From the NCBI GenBank assembly GCA_964598225.1, contig CAZRBG010000023.1:11483-75482 (forward strand): 64,000 nt of DNA, read 5' to 3'. Both the position numbers and the translations under genes were made by a program. Below the pieces are notes generated by a model that worked only from the letters and a program-made list of their open reading frames with translations, searched no databases and was not told the DNA's origin. Origin of the DNA: SG8-4 sp964598225. GTDB taxonomy: Bacteria > Planctomycetota > Phycisphaerae > Sedimentisphaerales > Anaerobacaceae. Positions 9,201 to 17,225 of the stretch are shown piece by piece. The first letter of the stretch is position 1. Each line of letters begins with the position of its first letter.

Positions 9201-9498
9201 CAACATACCGCTCACCGGCAAGGCGATGGCGCTGGCCGGTGAGGTCTTGTTCGTAGCCGGCACGCCTGTAACGTTTCCCAAAGGTGACTCTTCGACAAGC
9301 TCAGCGCAGGCTCTGGCCAGGGCTTACAAAGGACGGATGGGCGGCATTCTCTGGGCAGCTTCGGCCGCGACCGGCGAGAAACTTGCCGAGTACAAGCTCG
9401 ACGCCGCCCCGATCTGGGATAGCATTGCCGCAGCCGGCGGCCGGTTATACATTGCAACGCAAGACGGCAGACTTCGTTGCTTCGGAAAAAAACAATGA
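6250..9498 (+). CDS. Exported methyltransferase-like / PQQ-type beta-propeller fusion protein
   Basis: A 1082-residue protein. Residues 1 to about 37 form a signal peptide. About 38 to 155 resembles a class I SAM-methyltransferase core (GGLVVHLRCGDGKLTAALHA, then VDNLVNLIVAEDLG and VLRVLAPNGVALIGG). The rest is a PQQ-like propeller with repeated AxDGxxxW blades, in two lobes, the second starting at the GDWPTYRHDAGRSG motif. A C-terminal blade ends IATQDGRLRCFGK. Function is unknown; a methyltransferase domain outside the cytoplasm would lack obvious SAM, so it may be a non-catalytic remnant. The gene contains several in-frame palindromic insertions (6283-6300, 8124-8160, 8581-8602, 9288-9313). 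A broken relative lies just upstream. Confidence 0.85.
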   Translation: MKFIQKIAVVVRHVDVPQCWLILFAGLLLPVTTFCASASCEQTAKQILDRAGINGGLVVHLRCGDGKLTAALHADESYIVQGLDADVTAARQTIRSLGLYGKVSAQPWTGSRLPYVDNLVNLIVAEDLGRLPTEEVLRVLAPNGVALIGGEKTVKPRQEGADEWQQHYHDADNNAVANDDLVGPPRHFQWIAEPQWSRSHLSLPSINSLVSAGGRLFSIEDHASSEHPALPGEFSLICRDAFNGIELWRHSFADWEPINIYIKYTPTQLQRQLVAMADKVYCTPGLDAPITVFDAMTGRILKSYPGTERTQEFVYDRGVLYIVLGDPFDTAGIGEGRGRTIGSSAFAKHTYGPIIPKLDDPESSMVALDAESGRELWRKEGEATRAYQGASLAVRGAYAAYCAADSLICLDRKTGAERWRVPCMISLSGRRNTRKAARLVPGTSVSLVLSDDAVYLADRKNLKAFAIEDGTRLWTSSTRMNHFKAPDIFLAAGAVWTANDKAYDPSTGARVENLAQKMKGPMGHDRCYRNRITDRWYINSATGGSDFLALDGSGEFPNPWVRSTCGVGFLPCNGLFYAGPPACSCANKVQLNAFNALTSDPGLKSSGQPITVAVTPQLEKGPAYSEISDLKFQISDFHGDWPTYRHDAGRSGHAKTTVPAALEPRWQTRLATHASPPVIAAGQVFVADVDAHAVCALNAADGETQWTYTTGGRVDSPPTYYQGLLLFGSHDGWVYCLRATDGALIWRFKALPDRLICAYEQIESAWPVCGNILVYDDPSTGSGQVVAYFVAGRNSFVDGGLFLFGLDPRTGRVVHQRNLYGPYGQNGQPMISQVTALGATGAGGIEGNKGDILLAEDGHLFLRHEAFTPDLKSVSAEENLPPHLITSHGFLEPIPHHRSWWTIDTTLRYDIATGRGPAHGDILVRDGTRFYEVRGYRPSRTASFDPRQNGYTLYAGDLATIRVEPGTSTRRAVPRSTALERWRANIPLTGKAMALAGEVLFVAGTPVTFPKGDSSTSSAQALARAYKGRMGGILWAASAATGEKLAEYKLDAAPIWDSIAAAGGRLYIATQDGRLRCFGKKQ
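6283..6300. repeat. Short inverted repeat inside the signal-peptide coding region
   Basis: CGGCACG, four bases, CGTGCCG. It encodes RHVDVP, a charged interruption of the otherwise basic/hydrophobic leader of the PQQ fusion protein. Confidence 0.6.
8124..8160. repeat. A+T-rich palindromic insertion in the PQQ gene
   Basis: GAAATCT at 8124 pairs with AGATTTC at 8160, around a perfect 16-base palindrome ATTTGAAATTTCAAAT (8135-8150). It encodes ISDLKFQISDF in frame, directly before the conserved GDWPTYRHDAGRSG motif. A 14-base version of the core (TTTGAAATTTCAAA) recurs at 38664-38677. Confidence 0.75.
8581..8602. repeat. CTTCGACA-GCTCAGG-type repeat inside the PQQ gene
   Basis: The sequence CCTTCGACAGGCTCAGGG followed by CAGG is in frame and encodes PSTGSGQ within a hydrophobic blade (LVYDD...VVAYFV). 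Related copies are at 9288-9313 and, as part of longer elements, at about 49773-49801 and 62736-62787. Confidence 0.75.
9288..9313. repeat. Second CTTCGACA-GCTCAG-type repeat inside the PQQ gene
   Basis: CTCTTCGACAAGCTCAGCGC plus AGGCTCT in frame, encoding DSSTSSAQAL between conserved blade segments. It is closely similar to the 8581 copy, indicating dispersal of one element family. Confidence 0.75.
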
Positions 9499-9515
9499 GA
9501 TTTATAAATCTCATT
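9494..9515. repeat. Perfect 22-base palindrome overlapping the PQQ gene stop codon
   Basis: AATGAGATTTA followed by its exact complement TAAATCTCATT. The TGA stop (9496-9498) lies inside it. It may serve as a transcript end or be an inserted repeat; no T-run follows, so it is not a standard intrinsic terminator. Confidence 0.7.
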
Positions 9516-9879
9516 TACGAAACCCGGAGCACACCAGAAAAGGCCAGTTTCAGCCAAACTTGTCTTTTTCCAGTCGAAAGCAAACCTCGGGTCCGGGCAT
9601 CGAGGCCCCGCCAGGAGAACCACTCATTCAGTTGGGCTCTAAGGGTGGCTTTGTACTGAAATGGTAAAAGACAGGATATTGATATAGGCCTTCGACTTTC
9701 GTCGTTTCTTTTGTACGGTGTGCTGAATCTGTTAAAATTATTTGGGAATTAAGATTAGATAGTGGCATTATTGACAGTGTTACGTAAAAAGGCGTTGATC
9801 ATGAGGTTAAGTAGCAAATCTCGAGTGAGAGGATGAGAAAGTTGAAAATTTAAGTATCTCAATTGATAGGGTAAATATA
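9499..9879. other. Intergenic region before sulfatase, no gene seen
   Basis: 381 bases, A+T-rich in its second half. It begins with the palindrome at 9494-9515. A TTGACA at 9771-9776 has no good -10 at 17 bases. No credible coding frame was found. Confidence 0.5.
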
Positions 9880-11331
9880 ATGATCAAAGCGCGAGCCATT
9901 CTACAGATACTGCTGGTGACATTGGTTTTAGCACCGGCCTTTTCTCAAGAGAAACCCAATATCGTTCTTATCCTGGCCGACGATCTGGGATACGGCAGCC
10001 TGAATTCATATGGAGCAGATAAGAACCTTGTGCGTACCCCTCATATCGACCGCATCGCAGAGGCGGGGATGCGTTTCACCGATGCCTATACGCCGGCATC
10101 TATCTGTACTCCCACGCGGTATGCTTTGCTAACTGGTCGCTATCCCTGGCGTTCACTGCTCAAATCCGGAGTAGTCAATCCTCTCGATCCTTTGCTGCCC
10201 GACCCGGACAGGACAACGGTTGCCGATTGGCTTAAAGAGCAAGATTACACTACCGCCTGTATAGGCAAGTGGCACCTGGGTTATGGCAGGGGGCCGAAAG
10301 TGGATTTTACCGGCACTCTATCGCCCGGACCGCTCGATTTGGGATTTGACTACCACTTTGGGATTCCACAGAACCATGGTGACATGCATGGTGTTTATAT
10401 TGAAAATGAGCGTATTTACGGATTAAGGAGCAGGAAAGTGCAGCCCTACTCCAGGACCTTCTATGGTTCACCATACGTGGGCTATGATGCGCCACAACGT
10501 GTTAACAAGGACGTCATGAAAGATTTGACGGACAAGGCCGTTCAATGGCTCAAGCAACAGGACGGTCAAACACCGTTTTTCCTCTACTTTGCCGCAGTGG
10601 CGGTTCACCACCCCATAACGCCCTCTGATACCATGCGGGGTTTGAGCGACTGTGGTCCCTACGGAGATTTTATCCAGGACCTGGATATGAGTGTGGGTAG
10701 AATCTTTGAGACATTGGAATACATGAACATGGTGGATAATACGATGATCATCTTTTCCAGTGACAACGGCGGGGAAATTCCCTCCAATAGACCGGAAGCA
10801 CCGGAGATTCAAGCCCAAAAAGCCGGCTTAATGATAAATGGTAACCTGCGCGGCGATAAACATACCATCTGGGAGGGCGGAACTCGTGTGCCGTTTATGG
10901 TATCCTGGCCCGGGAAAGTGAAGGCCGGTTCTGTCTCCCGTGATATGATCAATATGGTGGATGTATTTGCGACTATCAGTGAAATCACTCACGGCAATCT
11001 GTCAGATTCCAAAGAGGTCGCCCCGGATAGCTTCAGTTTTCTTCCCTCGTTGTTGCAATCGGGAAAAACTCATCAACGCACGTCTATGGTAACTGCCAAT
11101 GCCCGCGGCATGCATGCCGTTCGCATGGGAGATTGGAAATACATCGACAATAGCACGCCTCATGCCTGGTCTCACGGGAAAAGGGGGATCTTCAAGAATG
11201 TAAAACCTCAACTCTATAATTTGGCGGAAGATATCTCCGAAAGCGTAAATCTGGCTGTTCAAAGACCGGAAATCGCAGAGGAAATGGCAAGGGAACTCAA
11301 CCGGATAAGAAACGCTCGGTCAACCAGGTAG
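9880..11331 (+). CDS. Exported sulfatase (alkaline-phosphatase superfamily)
   Basis: Hydrolyses sulfate esters, probably on polysaccharide, outside the cytoplasm. The 483-residue protein has a cleavable signal peptide ending near AFSQ. PNIVLILADDLGYG gives the paired Asp metal ligands (34-35). C76-T-P-T-R followed by YALLTGR is the formylglycine signature (C-x-P-S/T-R...TGR), with Cys76 the residue to be converted. GKWHLGYG and FSSDNGGE supply further active-site residues. It is flanked by gene-poor DNA and looks monocistronic. No formylglycine-generating enzyme is in the window. Substrate position unknown. Confidence 0.93.
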   Translation: MIKARAILQILLVTLVLAPAFSQEKPNIVLILADDLGYGSLNSYGADKNLVRTPHIDRIAEAGMRFTDAYTPASICTPTRYALLTGRYPWRSLLKSGVVNPLDPLLPDPDRTTVADWLKEQDYTTACIGKWHLGYGRGPKVDFTGTLSPGPLDLGFDYHFGIPQNHGDMHGVYIENERIYGLRSRKVQPYSRTFYGSPYVGYDAPQRVNKDVMKDLTDKAVQWLKQQDGQTPFFLYFAAVAVHHPITPSDTMRGLSDCGPYGDFIQDLDMSVGRIFETLEYMNMVDNTMIIFSSDNGGEIPSNRPEAPEIQAQKAGLMINGNLRGDKHTIWEGGTRVPFMVSWPGKVKAGSVSRDMINMVDVFATISEITHGNLSDSKEVAPDSFSFLPSLLQSGKTHQRTSMVTANARGMHAVRMGDWKYIDNSTPHAWSHGKRGIFKNVKPQLYNLAEDISESVNLAVQRPEIAEEMARELNRIRNARSTR

Positions 11332-11634
11332 GATACGATCAAATGCGCGAGAAAGAGGATAGCAAAACCCATCCTCGGTCGTAGAGAATCCACTTGGCGT
11401 TATCGGCGATTGTCATGTTACATATCAAAATTCAGGAATCCTTCTTTGAATGAGATGGGTTCATGATACACGGCGTCTCATAATCTCAGAACCCGACATT
11501 CAAGGAATAAAGCCCTACTGTAGCCGGTATCTATGGGCATGTTATACTTCCAGCTTGGCGTTTAATTCTTGAATCAAACATTTCCACGCCTCAAGACCCA
11601 CTTAACTCTCGTTGTTTCAATGGTTTAGGAAAAT
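11332..11634. other. Intergenic region, no gene seen
   Basis: About 300 bases between the sulfatase and tRNA-Val with no supported open frame, hairpin or repeat. Confidence 0.5.
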
Positions 11635-11707
11635 GGGCGATACAGGACTCGAACCTGTGGCCTCACGGGTGTGATCCGTGCGCTCTAGCCAACTGAGCTA
11701 ATCGCCC
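11635..11707 (-). tRNA. tRNA-Val(CAC)
   Basis: 73 bases on the minus strand. GGGCGAT/ATCGCCC acceptor, GCTC/GAGC D stem, CACGG/CCGTG anticodon stem closing loop ATCACAC with anticodon CAC (reads GUG), and an ACAGG/CCTGT T stem with TTCGAGT loop. CCA is not encoded. Confidence 0.95.
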
Positions 11708-11799
11708 TTTGTCATTTACTATTTACTATTCGATATTGAGTATTGGATCTCTGCTTCCAACAACTTGATACTCGGTAGTCATTCTACAAAATTCGATTC

Positions 11800-12618
11800 C
11801 TATATTATCTCGAGACGGCGAAGAATGGCCTTGGCCCATCGGATGCTTCGTATCTGCGAGAGGATCAGCAGCAGCAGCATCAGGACGCCGTAGCCGCTGA
11901 AACGGACGTAGTAGAGGATTACGTCAAGCAGGTTTTCGGTTTTGGCTGCGTACCGTCCAGCCAGCTCGCTCGGAGTAAACACAGCTCCGGTGACTACGCT
12001 GCCGAACACTTCCTGCCAGGGCAGCAGCAGAACGAGCATGAGCAGGGAAAGGAAAAATCCCCTGGTGATGTGGTTTATTCCGCCCAGCCTGCCGTGCATC
12101 GAGACCTTGAGACTGAACAGAAGTGTGAGACAATAAAGTGTCGCCGCGAGTATTAGTATTGCGTTTATCAGGTTAATGGCCCAGGATAATTGCACCCACG
12201 TTATTTTGGAGAGAAAATCCAGGAAAGGCAGGGCGGCGAGCTGCAACGAAGCTTCCCTTTGCTTTTGGGGATGTGCGAAGCCCAAATTCGGCTCGGCCGG
12301 CTCATTCGCCTCTTCAGGACCGCCCGTTTCAGGCGGTGCATCCGGCGCGGGCGTTGCGTTAGGCTCGGCCGGCATGTTAGCATCGGCGGCGTCGTTGGGC
12401 TCGGAAATTGCCGGCCCCGGCGCTTCGGGACCGCCGGTCTGCGCCGCTCCGGGAGCGACGTATCCCTGGTCGACGATGAAGAAGCCCGCCTGCAGCAGCA
12501 ACAGGCACACAACCAGAATCACGAACAGCAGGTTTTTCCATCCTTTGAATACACCAACAGCTTCGAGGCAATCGGTAGTGTCCAACAAATCGTTGGAACC
12601 GGTATGGTTCTCTACCAT
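11800..12618 (-). CDS. Multi-pass membrane protein with Pro/Glu/Ala-rich loop, function unknown
   Basis: A 272-residue protein. A first transmembrane segment (about residues 28-50, NLLFVILVVCLLLLQAGFFI) is followed by a low-complexity region rich in Pro, Glu, Asn and Ala (about 55-110). Further membrane segments lie at about 140-170, 183-205 and 233-255. The basic tail RSIRWAKAILRRLEII suggests a cytoplasmic C-terminus. I do not recognise the family. It is isolated between tRNA-Val and divergent gene 12869, so context says little. Confidence 0.7.
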   Translation of the reverse strand: MVENHTGSNDLLDTTDCLEAVGVFKGWKNLLFVILVVCLLLLQAGFFIVDQGYVAPGAAQTGGPEAPGPAISEPNDAADANMPAEPNATPAPDAPPETGGPEEANEPAEPNLGFAHPQKQREASLQLAALPFLDFLSKITWVQLSWAINLINAILILAATLYCLTLLFSLKVSMHGRLGGINHITRGFFLSLLMLVLLLPWQEVFGSVVTGAVFTPSELAGRYAAKTENLLDVILYYVRFSGYGVLMLLLLILSQIRSIRWAKAILRRLEII

Positions 12619-12868
12619 TTCAATATCTCCTAAATTTTACGACAAAACGTTATAATTATGCTTTGTCATGGCCGCCAGTGCAAGTAATTTATCGTCCCGC
12701 ATAAAAAATCGCTCTCACGTCGCAAGAGCCTTACAATCTCCATTATTAACGAGCTTCGCCTAGGCTACAAATGAACTGCGGCGGGTTTACGTCCGAACGA
12801 CGAATCTGACGATACCGGGATTGAATTTTGAGTTTGAGAACGTTATAGTAACGGGTATAGGTGCTCCC

Positions 12869-13627
12869 ATGAAAAACAAATGCGGCAACTCTGGATTCAA
12901 ATGTTTTCTTGTGATGGCAACGATACTGCTGCTCAGGCCCTGTTTTGTTTATCCGGATTCCGAAAGCGAGGAGGATAACGAAGAATATATCCAGATCCCT
13001 CTGAGACTTGCCGAAAAATCCGGCGACGCGGAGCGGGGCTGGGAGATCTTTCGATTCGAGGAAGTTCCGCCGAACAAGATAGAAGCCGATGAGGACGGTC
13101 TTGAAATCCACGTGCAATCATCTGCCGGGCTGCTCACCTATTGCTTCAAAGAAGAGACGGAGGTCCGACGCGTGCTTGTTGAAGGCTCGGTTACCGGTCT
13201 GCCGAGTATTCCGGAAGGCCAGGTGCAGGGTGATGAACAAGCCGATGATTTTGCGATCCGATTCGGGCTTGTCATCTCGGGAAAACGAAAACTAAGCAGG
13301 ACTGAGAGATACTTCGCTTCCGAACTGGTCAAACGCCTGAGCGAGCTTGTGCCGAAATCACAGGGAGTAGACCATGCCCTGTTTCTGAATCTGGCGAACG
13401 ATCCTCCGCCGGAGTGGCAAGAGCGCACCCATCCGCTCGGAAATGGGATGATCCGAGAGCGGATAGCCTCTACTCAAAACTGCGCCGGCAAATTCACGAT
13501 AGACGTTAAGTTCGAGAAGCCGCTCAAGGTGCTGGCCCTGTGTATCGTCAATGACGGCGATCATACGAACTCCAGGTATAAAGTGATGCTAAAAAATATT
13601 CAGTTGAACCCTAAAACCAAGGAATGA
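12869..13627 (+). CDS. Small exported protein of unknown function, upstream of a glycosidase
   Basis: 252 residues from the ATG at 12869, chosen because it yields a plausible leader (MKNKCGNSGFKCFLVMATILLL...); a frame extension to 12821 adds unlikely residues. The mature part is soluble and rich in beta-type sequence. Segments VLVEGSVTGLPSIPEG, DDFAIRFGLVISGKRKLSR and GKFTIDVKFEKPLKVLALCIVNDGDHTNS suggest a carbohydrate-binding-like or DUF3047-like sandwich, but I cannot assign it firmly. It ends 6 bases before the glycosidase at 13634, so the two are very likely co-transcribed and act on the same material. Confidence 0.65.
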   Translation: MKNKCGNSGFKCFLVMATILLLRPCFVYPDSESEEDNEEYIQIPLRLAEKSGDAERGWEIFRFEEVPPNKIEADEDGLEIHVQSSAGLLTYCFKEETEVRRVLVEGSVTGLPSIPEGQVQGDEQADDFAIRFGLVISGKRKLSRTERYFASELVKRLSELVPKSQGVDHALFLNLANDPPPEWQERTHPLGNGMIRERIASTQNCAGKFTIDVKFEKPLKVLALCIVNDGDHTNSRYKVMLKNIQLNPKTKE

Positions 13628-13633
13628 GCTGCC

Positions 13634-15478
13634 ATGATCCACAAAGTCACGTCAGAGTCCAAAAATCTCATAATGTTGATTCTCATAGCGATTATCCTCG
13701 CGGACACAACTGGTGCTGAAACTCATCGCGTGTGGGAGAAGATCGAAATTACGTTGCGCGCAACCGAATCTTACGAAAATCCGTACACCGACGTGGAGAC
13801 GTGGGTCGATCTCAAAGGCCCTGGATTCGAAAAACGCTGCTACGGATTCTGGGACGGTGGCAAAACCTTCCGTGTTCGAGTTCTGACTACGGCTCCCGGC
13901 ACCTGGACGTGGCGCAGCGGGTCGAATCAGTATGACGACGGACTCAACGGCAAGACAGGCAAATTCACAGCCGCTGCATGGAGCGAGGCCGAACTCAAGA
14001 AGAATCCGTGCCGTCGCGGCATGATAAAGGCATCGGCAAACGGTCACACTTTCGAATATGCGGACGGCACACCGTTCTTCCTCGTCGGCGACACATGGTG
14101 GGCGACGCCGACCTTCCGCTTTGCATGGCGCGAAGATGACAGGAAACGCCCCATCGGCCCCGAGGCCGGATTCAAAGATTACGTTAGATTCCGCACGAAT
14201 CAGGGCTTCAACTGTTTCGCGATGATCGCCGCTTTTCCGAACTGGGCCCATGACGGCAAGCCCAACAGGCTCAAGACCGACGACGGCACGGTGATCCGCT
14301 CGGCCTGGCAGCAGCCCGGCACTAAGAGCGCCAAGGACATGCACGATGAAGACGGTAACCGCGCCTTTTTGTTTCCCGGAAAAGTGCCCGGCTTCGAGAA
14401 CACATTTCCCGACCTCGATCGAATCAATCCGGCATACTTTCGGAACTTCGATAAGAAGGTGGACTATATGAACGCAAACGGCGTCGTCCCATTTATCGAA
14501 GTCTCACGCCGCGATATCGGCCAGTGCTGGAAGAAATACTATCAGTGGCCTGAGTCGTATACGCGCTACATCCAATATATCTGGAGCCGCTATCAGGCTA
14601 ATATCTGCCTGTTCAGCCCTATCCATTTTGACTGGAGCGGCCAGACGATCCCGGCCGAGGATTGGAATGAAGCCGCCAACAGGGTTATCGAGAAATACGG
14701 CCCTCCCCCATTCGGGACACTTGCCGGAACGAACTCGAATCCTTCCAGCTTACACAACTTCGGCCACGTCGATAAAGCAAAGTGGCTCACGTTCCATCAA
14801 ATCGGCAACAGGCGAACCCACAACTACTACGAGCTGCTGACCGAAATATTCAACACATCTCCTCCGGTGCCGGGCATTAACGGTGAACCATACTACGCCG
14901 GCATGAACGATGCTCCGGGAGGAACGGCCGAGTCTGCGCTCTACTGCCGCTCCGGAATGTACGGCAGCGTACTGTCCGGCGGTCTCGGCGGCCACATATA
15001 CGGCGCCGGCGGCTGGGACGGAGGACTCTGGGGAGGCAACGTCGAGAAAGCCGCCAAGAACCATATCTGGGATGCAATGAAATGGCCCTCCGGCGGCCAG
15101 ATGCGCCATCTGGCTAAGTTTATCCTGTCCGAAGGCCGCAAATATCAGCAGCTTGTACCAAGAAGAGAATTGGTCCGGCCCAAAGAATCCGGCGAGCCAA
15201 AAGGTTACATCGGCTGGGCCTACTGCGCGCGTACCGCCGAGAAGGACCTCTTCTTGTTATATTTCGAAAAGGACTGTCCCAGAGCAACGCTCTCCGGCAC
15301 GCAGCCCGACACCAAGTACTCCGCCGCATGGTTCAATCCAAGAACAGGTGATTGGATAAAAGTCGGCTCTGTGACAACCGACTCTTCGGGCAAAGTCTCG
15401 ATTCCGGCCCTCCCGGACAATTCCGAAAAATCAAAGAACGATTGGGCGATGAAGCTTACCCCAGCCGGGATGCAATAG
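13634..15478 (+). CDS. Exported glycoside hydrolase, DUF5060-DUF4038 type
   Basis: A 614-residue protein with a signal peptide ending near TTGA. The first about 100 mature residues (VWEKIEITLRATESYENPYTD...TWTWRSGSNQYDDGLNG) resemble DUF5060, a beta-sandwich preceding glycosidase barrels. The central barrel (FEYADGTPFFLVGDTWWATP, NCFAMIAAFPNWAHDG, PFIEVSRRDIGQCWKKYYQWP, GINGEPYYAGMND) matches DUF4038, the family that includes apiosidases and related exo-acting enzymes; GINGEPYY would hold a catalytic acid. The last about 90 residues resemble the collagen-binding-like sandwich commonly attached. It is likely co-transcribed with the 12869 gene. Substrate unknown. Confidence 0.82.
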   Translation: MIHKVTSESKNLIMLILIAIILADTTGAETHRVWEKIEITLRATESYENPYTDVETWVDLKGPGFEKRCYGFWDGGKTFRVRVLTTAPGTWTWRSGSNQYDDGLNGKTGKFTAAAWSEAELKKNPCRRGMIKASANGHTFEYADGTPFFLVGDTWWATPTFRFAWREDDRKRPIGPEAGFKDYVRFRTNQGFNCFAMIAAFPNWAHDGKPNRLKTDDGTVIRSAWQQPGTKSAKDMHDEDGNRAFLFPGKVPGFENTFPDLDRINPAYFRNFDKKVDYMNANGVVPFIEVSRRDIGQCWKKYYQWPESYTRYIQYIWSRYQANICLFSPIHFDWSGQTIPAEDWNEAANRVIEKYGPPPFGTLAGTNSNPSSLHNFGHVDKAKWLTFHQIGNRRTHNYYELLTEIFNTSPPVPGINGEPYYAGMNDAPGGTAESALYCRSGMYGSVLSGGLGGHIYGAGGWDGGLWGGNVEKAAKNHIWDAMKWPSGGQMRHLAKFILSEGRKYQQLVPRRELVRPKESGEPKGYIGWAYCARTAEKDLFLLYFEKDCPRATLSGTQPDTKYSAAWFNPRTGDWIKVGSVTTDSSGKVSIPALPDNSEKSKNDWAMKLTPAGMQ

Positions 15479-15525
15479 AGTTCGCCGGTAATCTTGATCG
15501 GGATAGTTTTTGTCACAGATCGAGG

Positions 15526-16521
15526 TCAACTTTTTAACTCTTTGATTTTTTGCCAGAGGATTTCGCTTAGTTCTCTGATTCCGGAGCCGGTGACGGCGGA
15601 GATTGGGTGGATTTCGGCGTTGAGCTTGTTGCGGAGCGCTTCGAGCTTCTCGCCGTTGGGGTCGAGGTCGATTTTGTTGGCGACGATGACTTCCGATTTT
15701 TTCGCAAGGGCTTTGCTGTGGCGTTCGAGTTCGCTGCGGATGGCTCGGTAGTTATCCGCCGGGTCGGAGCCGTCGGTGGGCATTATGTCGAGAATGTGGA
15801 CTATCAGCGTTGTCCGCTCGATGTGTTTGAGGAAATCGTGGCCGAGGCCGGCGCCGGTGTGGGCGCCCTCGATCAGGCCGGGGATGTCGGCCATGACAAA
15901 GCGGCGATAGTCGCTAAGCTCGATTATGCCGAGGACCGGCTCGATCGTGGTGAAGGGATAATCGGCGATCTTTGGCCTTGCCGACGAGCAGCGGGAGATC
16001 AGCGTGCTTTTTCCCGCGTTGGGCATTCCGACCAGGCCGACGTCGGCGATAAGCTTTAGTTCGAGCCGGATGTTTCGCTCCTGGCCGGGCTTGCCGGGCG
16101 TGGCGTTTCGCGGGGTCTGGTTGGTTGCCGTGGCGAAGGATTTGTTGCCGCGGCCGCCTTTGCCGCCCCGGCAGACGCAGACTTTGACGGTGCTCTCGCT
16201 GAGGTCTTTTAGCAACAGATCGAGGTCGATGTCATAAATGAGCGTGCCGGGCGGGACTCTGATGAGAAGGTCGTCGCCGTCGGCTCCTTTCTTGTTGTTG
16301 CCGGAGCCGGGCCGGCCGTTTCCGGCCTGCCAGTGGTGTTTTCCGGCGAAATCGATGAGGGTATCTATGTTATCGACGGCCTGGAAGTAGACATCGCCTC
16401 CGTCGCCTCCGTCGCCTCCGTCGGGTCCGCCCTTCGGGATGAACTTCTCGCGGCGGAAGCTGACACATCCGTGGCCGCCGTCGCCTGCCTTGACCCAGAT
16501 TTTCGCCTGATCGACAAACAT
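15526..16521 (-). CDS. obg: GTPase Obg (ribosome assembly)
   Basis: Essential GTPase that binds the 50S subunit during assembly. The 331-residue protein has the glycine-rich Obg fold at residues 1-158 (KAGDGGHGCVSFRREK, GGPDGGDGGDGG). The G domain has P-loop GMPNAGKS (165-172), switch DIPGLIEGA (212-220), and NKID (282-285). It lacks the extra C-terminal OCT domain found in some Obg proteins, so it has the short architecture. It lies downstream of rpmA on the same strand, the classic order, but with an intrinsic terminator between them. Confidence 0.97.
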   Translation of the reverse strand: MFVDQAKIWVKAGDGGHGCVSFRREKFIPKGGPDGGDGGDGGDVYFQAVDNIDTLIDFAGKHHWQAGNGRPGSGNNKKGADGDDLLIRVPPGTLIYDIDLDLLLKDLSESTVKVCVCRGGKGGRGNKSFATATNQTPRNATPGKPGQERNIRLELKLIADVGLVGMPNAGKSTLISRCSSARPKIADYPFTTIEPVLGIIELSDYRRFVMADIPGLIEGAHTGAGLGHDFLKHIERTTLIVHILDIMPTDGSDPADNYRAIRSELERHSKALAKKSEVIVANKIDLDPNGEKLEALRNKLNAEIHPISAVTGSGIRELSEILWQKIKELKS

Positions 16522-16553
16522 GTTCTTATCTCATAGATAGAAACTCCCGGCAC

Positions 16554-16582
16554 AAAAAAAGGATGGCGAAAACACCATCCTT
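16554..16582 (-). terminator. Intrinsic terminator after rpmA
   Basis: On the minus strand AAGGATGG, an 8-base loop, CCATCCTT, then a run of seven T. It lies between the rpmA stop and the obg start, so it should end or attenuate rpmA transcription before obg. Confidence 0.88.
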
Positions 16583-16611
16583 AAGACTTTCCGAGTTGTG
16601 TCTTTTTTATG

Positions 16612-16845
16612 TCAGACCACGTGAATTTTTTTGCCCTGGAAACTGACCCTGCCATTGGCGGTTGCAAAGAGCGTGTAGTCCTTGCCCATGCCGACGTTAT
16701 TGCCGGGGTAGAATTTGGTCCCGCACTGCTTGAGAATGATCGATCCGGCCTTTGCCGCCTGACCGCCGTACAACCTGATTCCCCGGTACTGCGGATTGCT
16801 GTCTCTGCCGTTTCTCGAAGAGCCCTGTCCTTTTTTATGTGCCAT
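16612..16845 (-). CDS. rpmA: 50S ribosomal protein bL27
   Basis: A 77-residue protein that sits at the peptidyl-transferase side of the large subunit. The N-terminus AHKKGQGSSRNGRDSNPQ and the segments GIRLYGGQAAKAGSIILKQ and YPGNNVGMGKDYTLFA are diagnostic. The C-terminus GRVSFQGKKIHVV is short, as in compact L27 proteins. The usual upstream partner rplU (L21) is not next to it; the upstream region instead has a promoter at 16898-16926. It is followed by an intrinsic terminator and then obg. Confidence 0.98.
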   Translation of the reverse strand: MAHKKGQGSSRNGRDSNPQYRGIRLYGGQAAKAGSIILKQCGTKFYPGNNVGMGKDYTLFATANGRVSFQGKKIHVV

Positions 16846-16897
16846 GATTATCTACCTCAATCTTATATACACTTTTTGCTGATCTTGCGAAACCTGA

Positions 16898-16926
16898 ATT
16901 GTAGCAGCCTCGATTCGCCTTGTCCA
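16898..16926 (-). promoter_or_regulatory. Predicted sigma70-type promoter of rpmA
   Basis: On the minus strand TGGACA (16926-16921), a 17-base spacer, and TACAAT (16903-16898); each matches its consensus at 5 of 6. The predicted start near 16891 gives a leader of about 45 bases. Confidence 0.6.
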
Positions 16927-17196
16927 GAGAATTTTTTTCATTTTTTCGATAATCTGTCGCGAAACATCGAACGCCGCTCGCCGGTCATCGCCGAGGGATT
17001 TTCCGTTCACCGGCCCGTTCGAAAAGGCCAACCATCAGCATTGAAAATGTGGTTATCCGGCCGAAACGCCTTTGCTCCAAAGATCATATCGATTCGACGT
17101 TCGGCGGAATGAGAGAATCTTGCGAAGCGGACCGTTGAACAAGGCGCGGCTTAGCTTCCGGCCGCAAAAAGGTGAGCCAATCGGTGCATCGCGGAA

Positions 17197-17225
17197 TTGG
17201 ATATCAATGCTGGCAGTTATATACT
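17197..17225 (+). promoter_or_regulatory. Predicted promoter of the haemagglutination-domain gene
   Basis: TTGGAT (17197-17202), 17-base spacer, TATACT (17220-17225). The implied transcript would have a leader of about 260 bases before the ATG at 17495, unusually long for this window. Confidence 0.42.
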
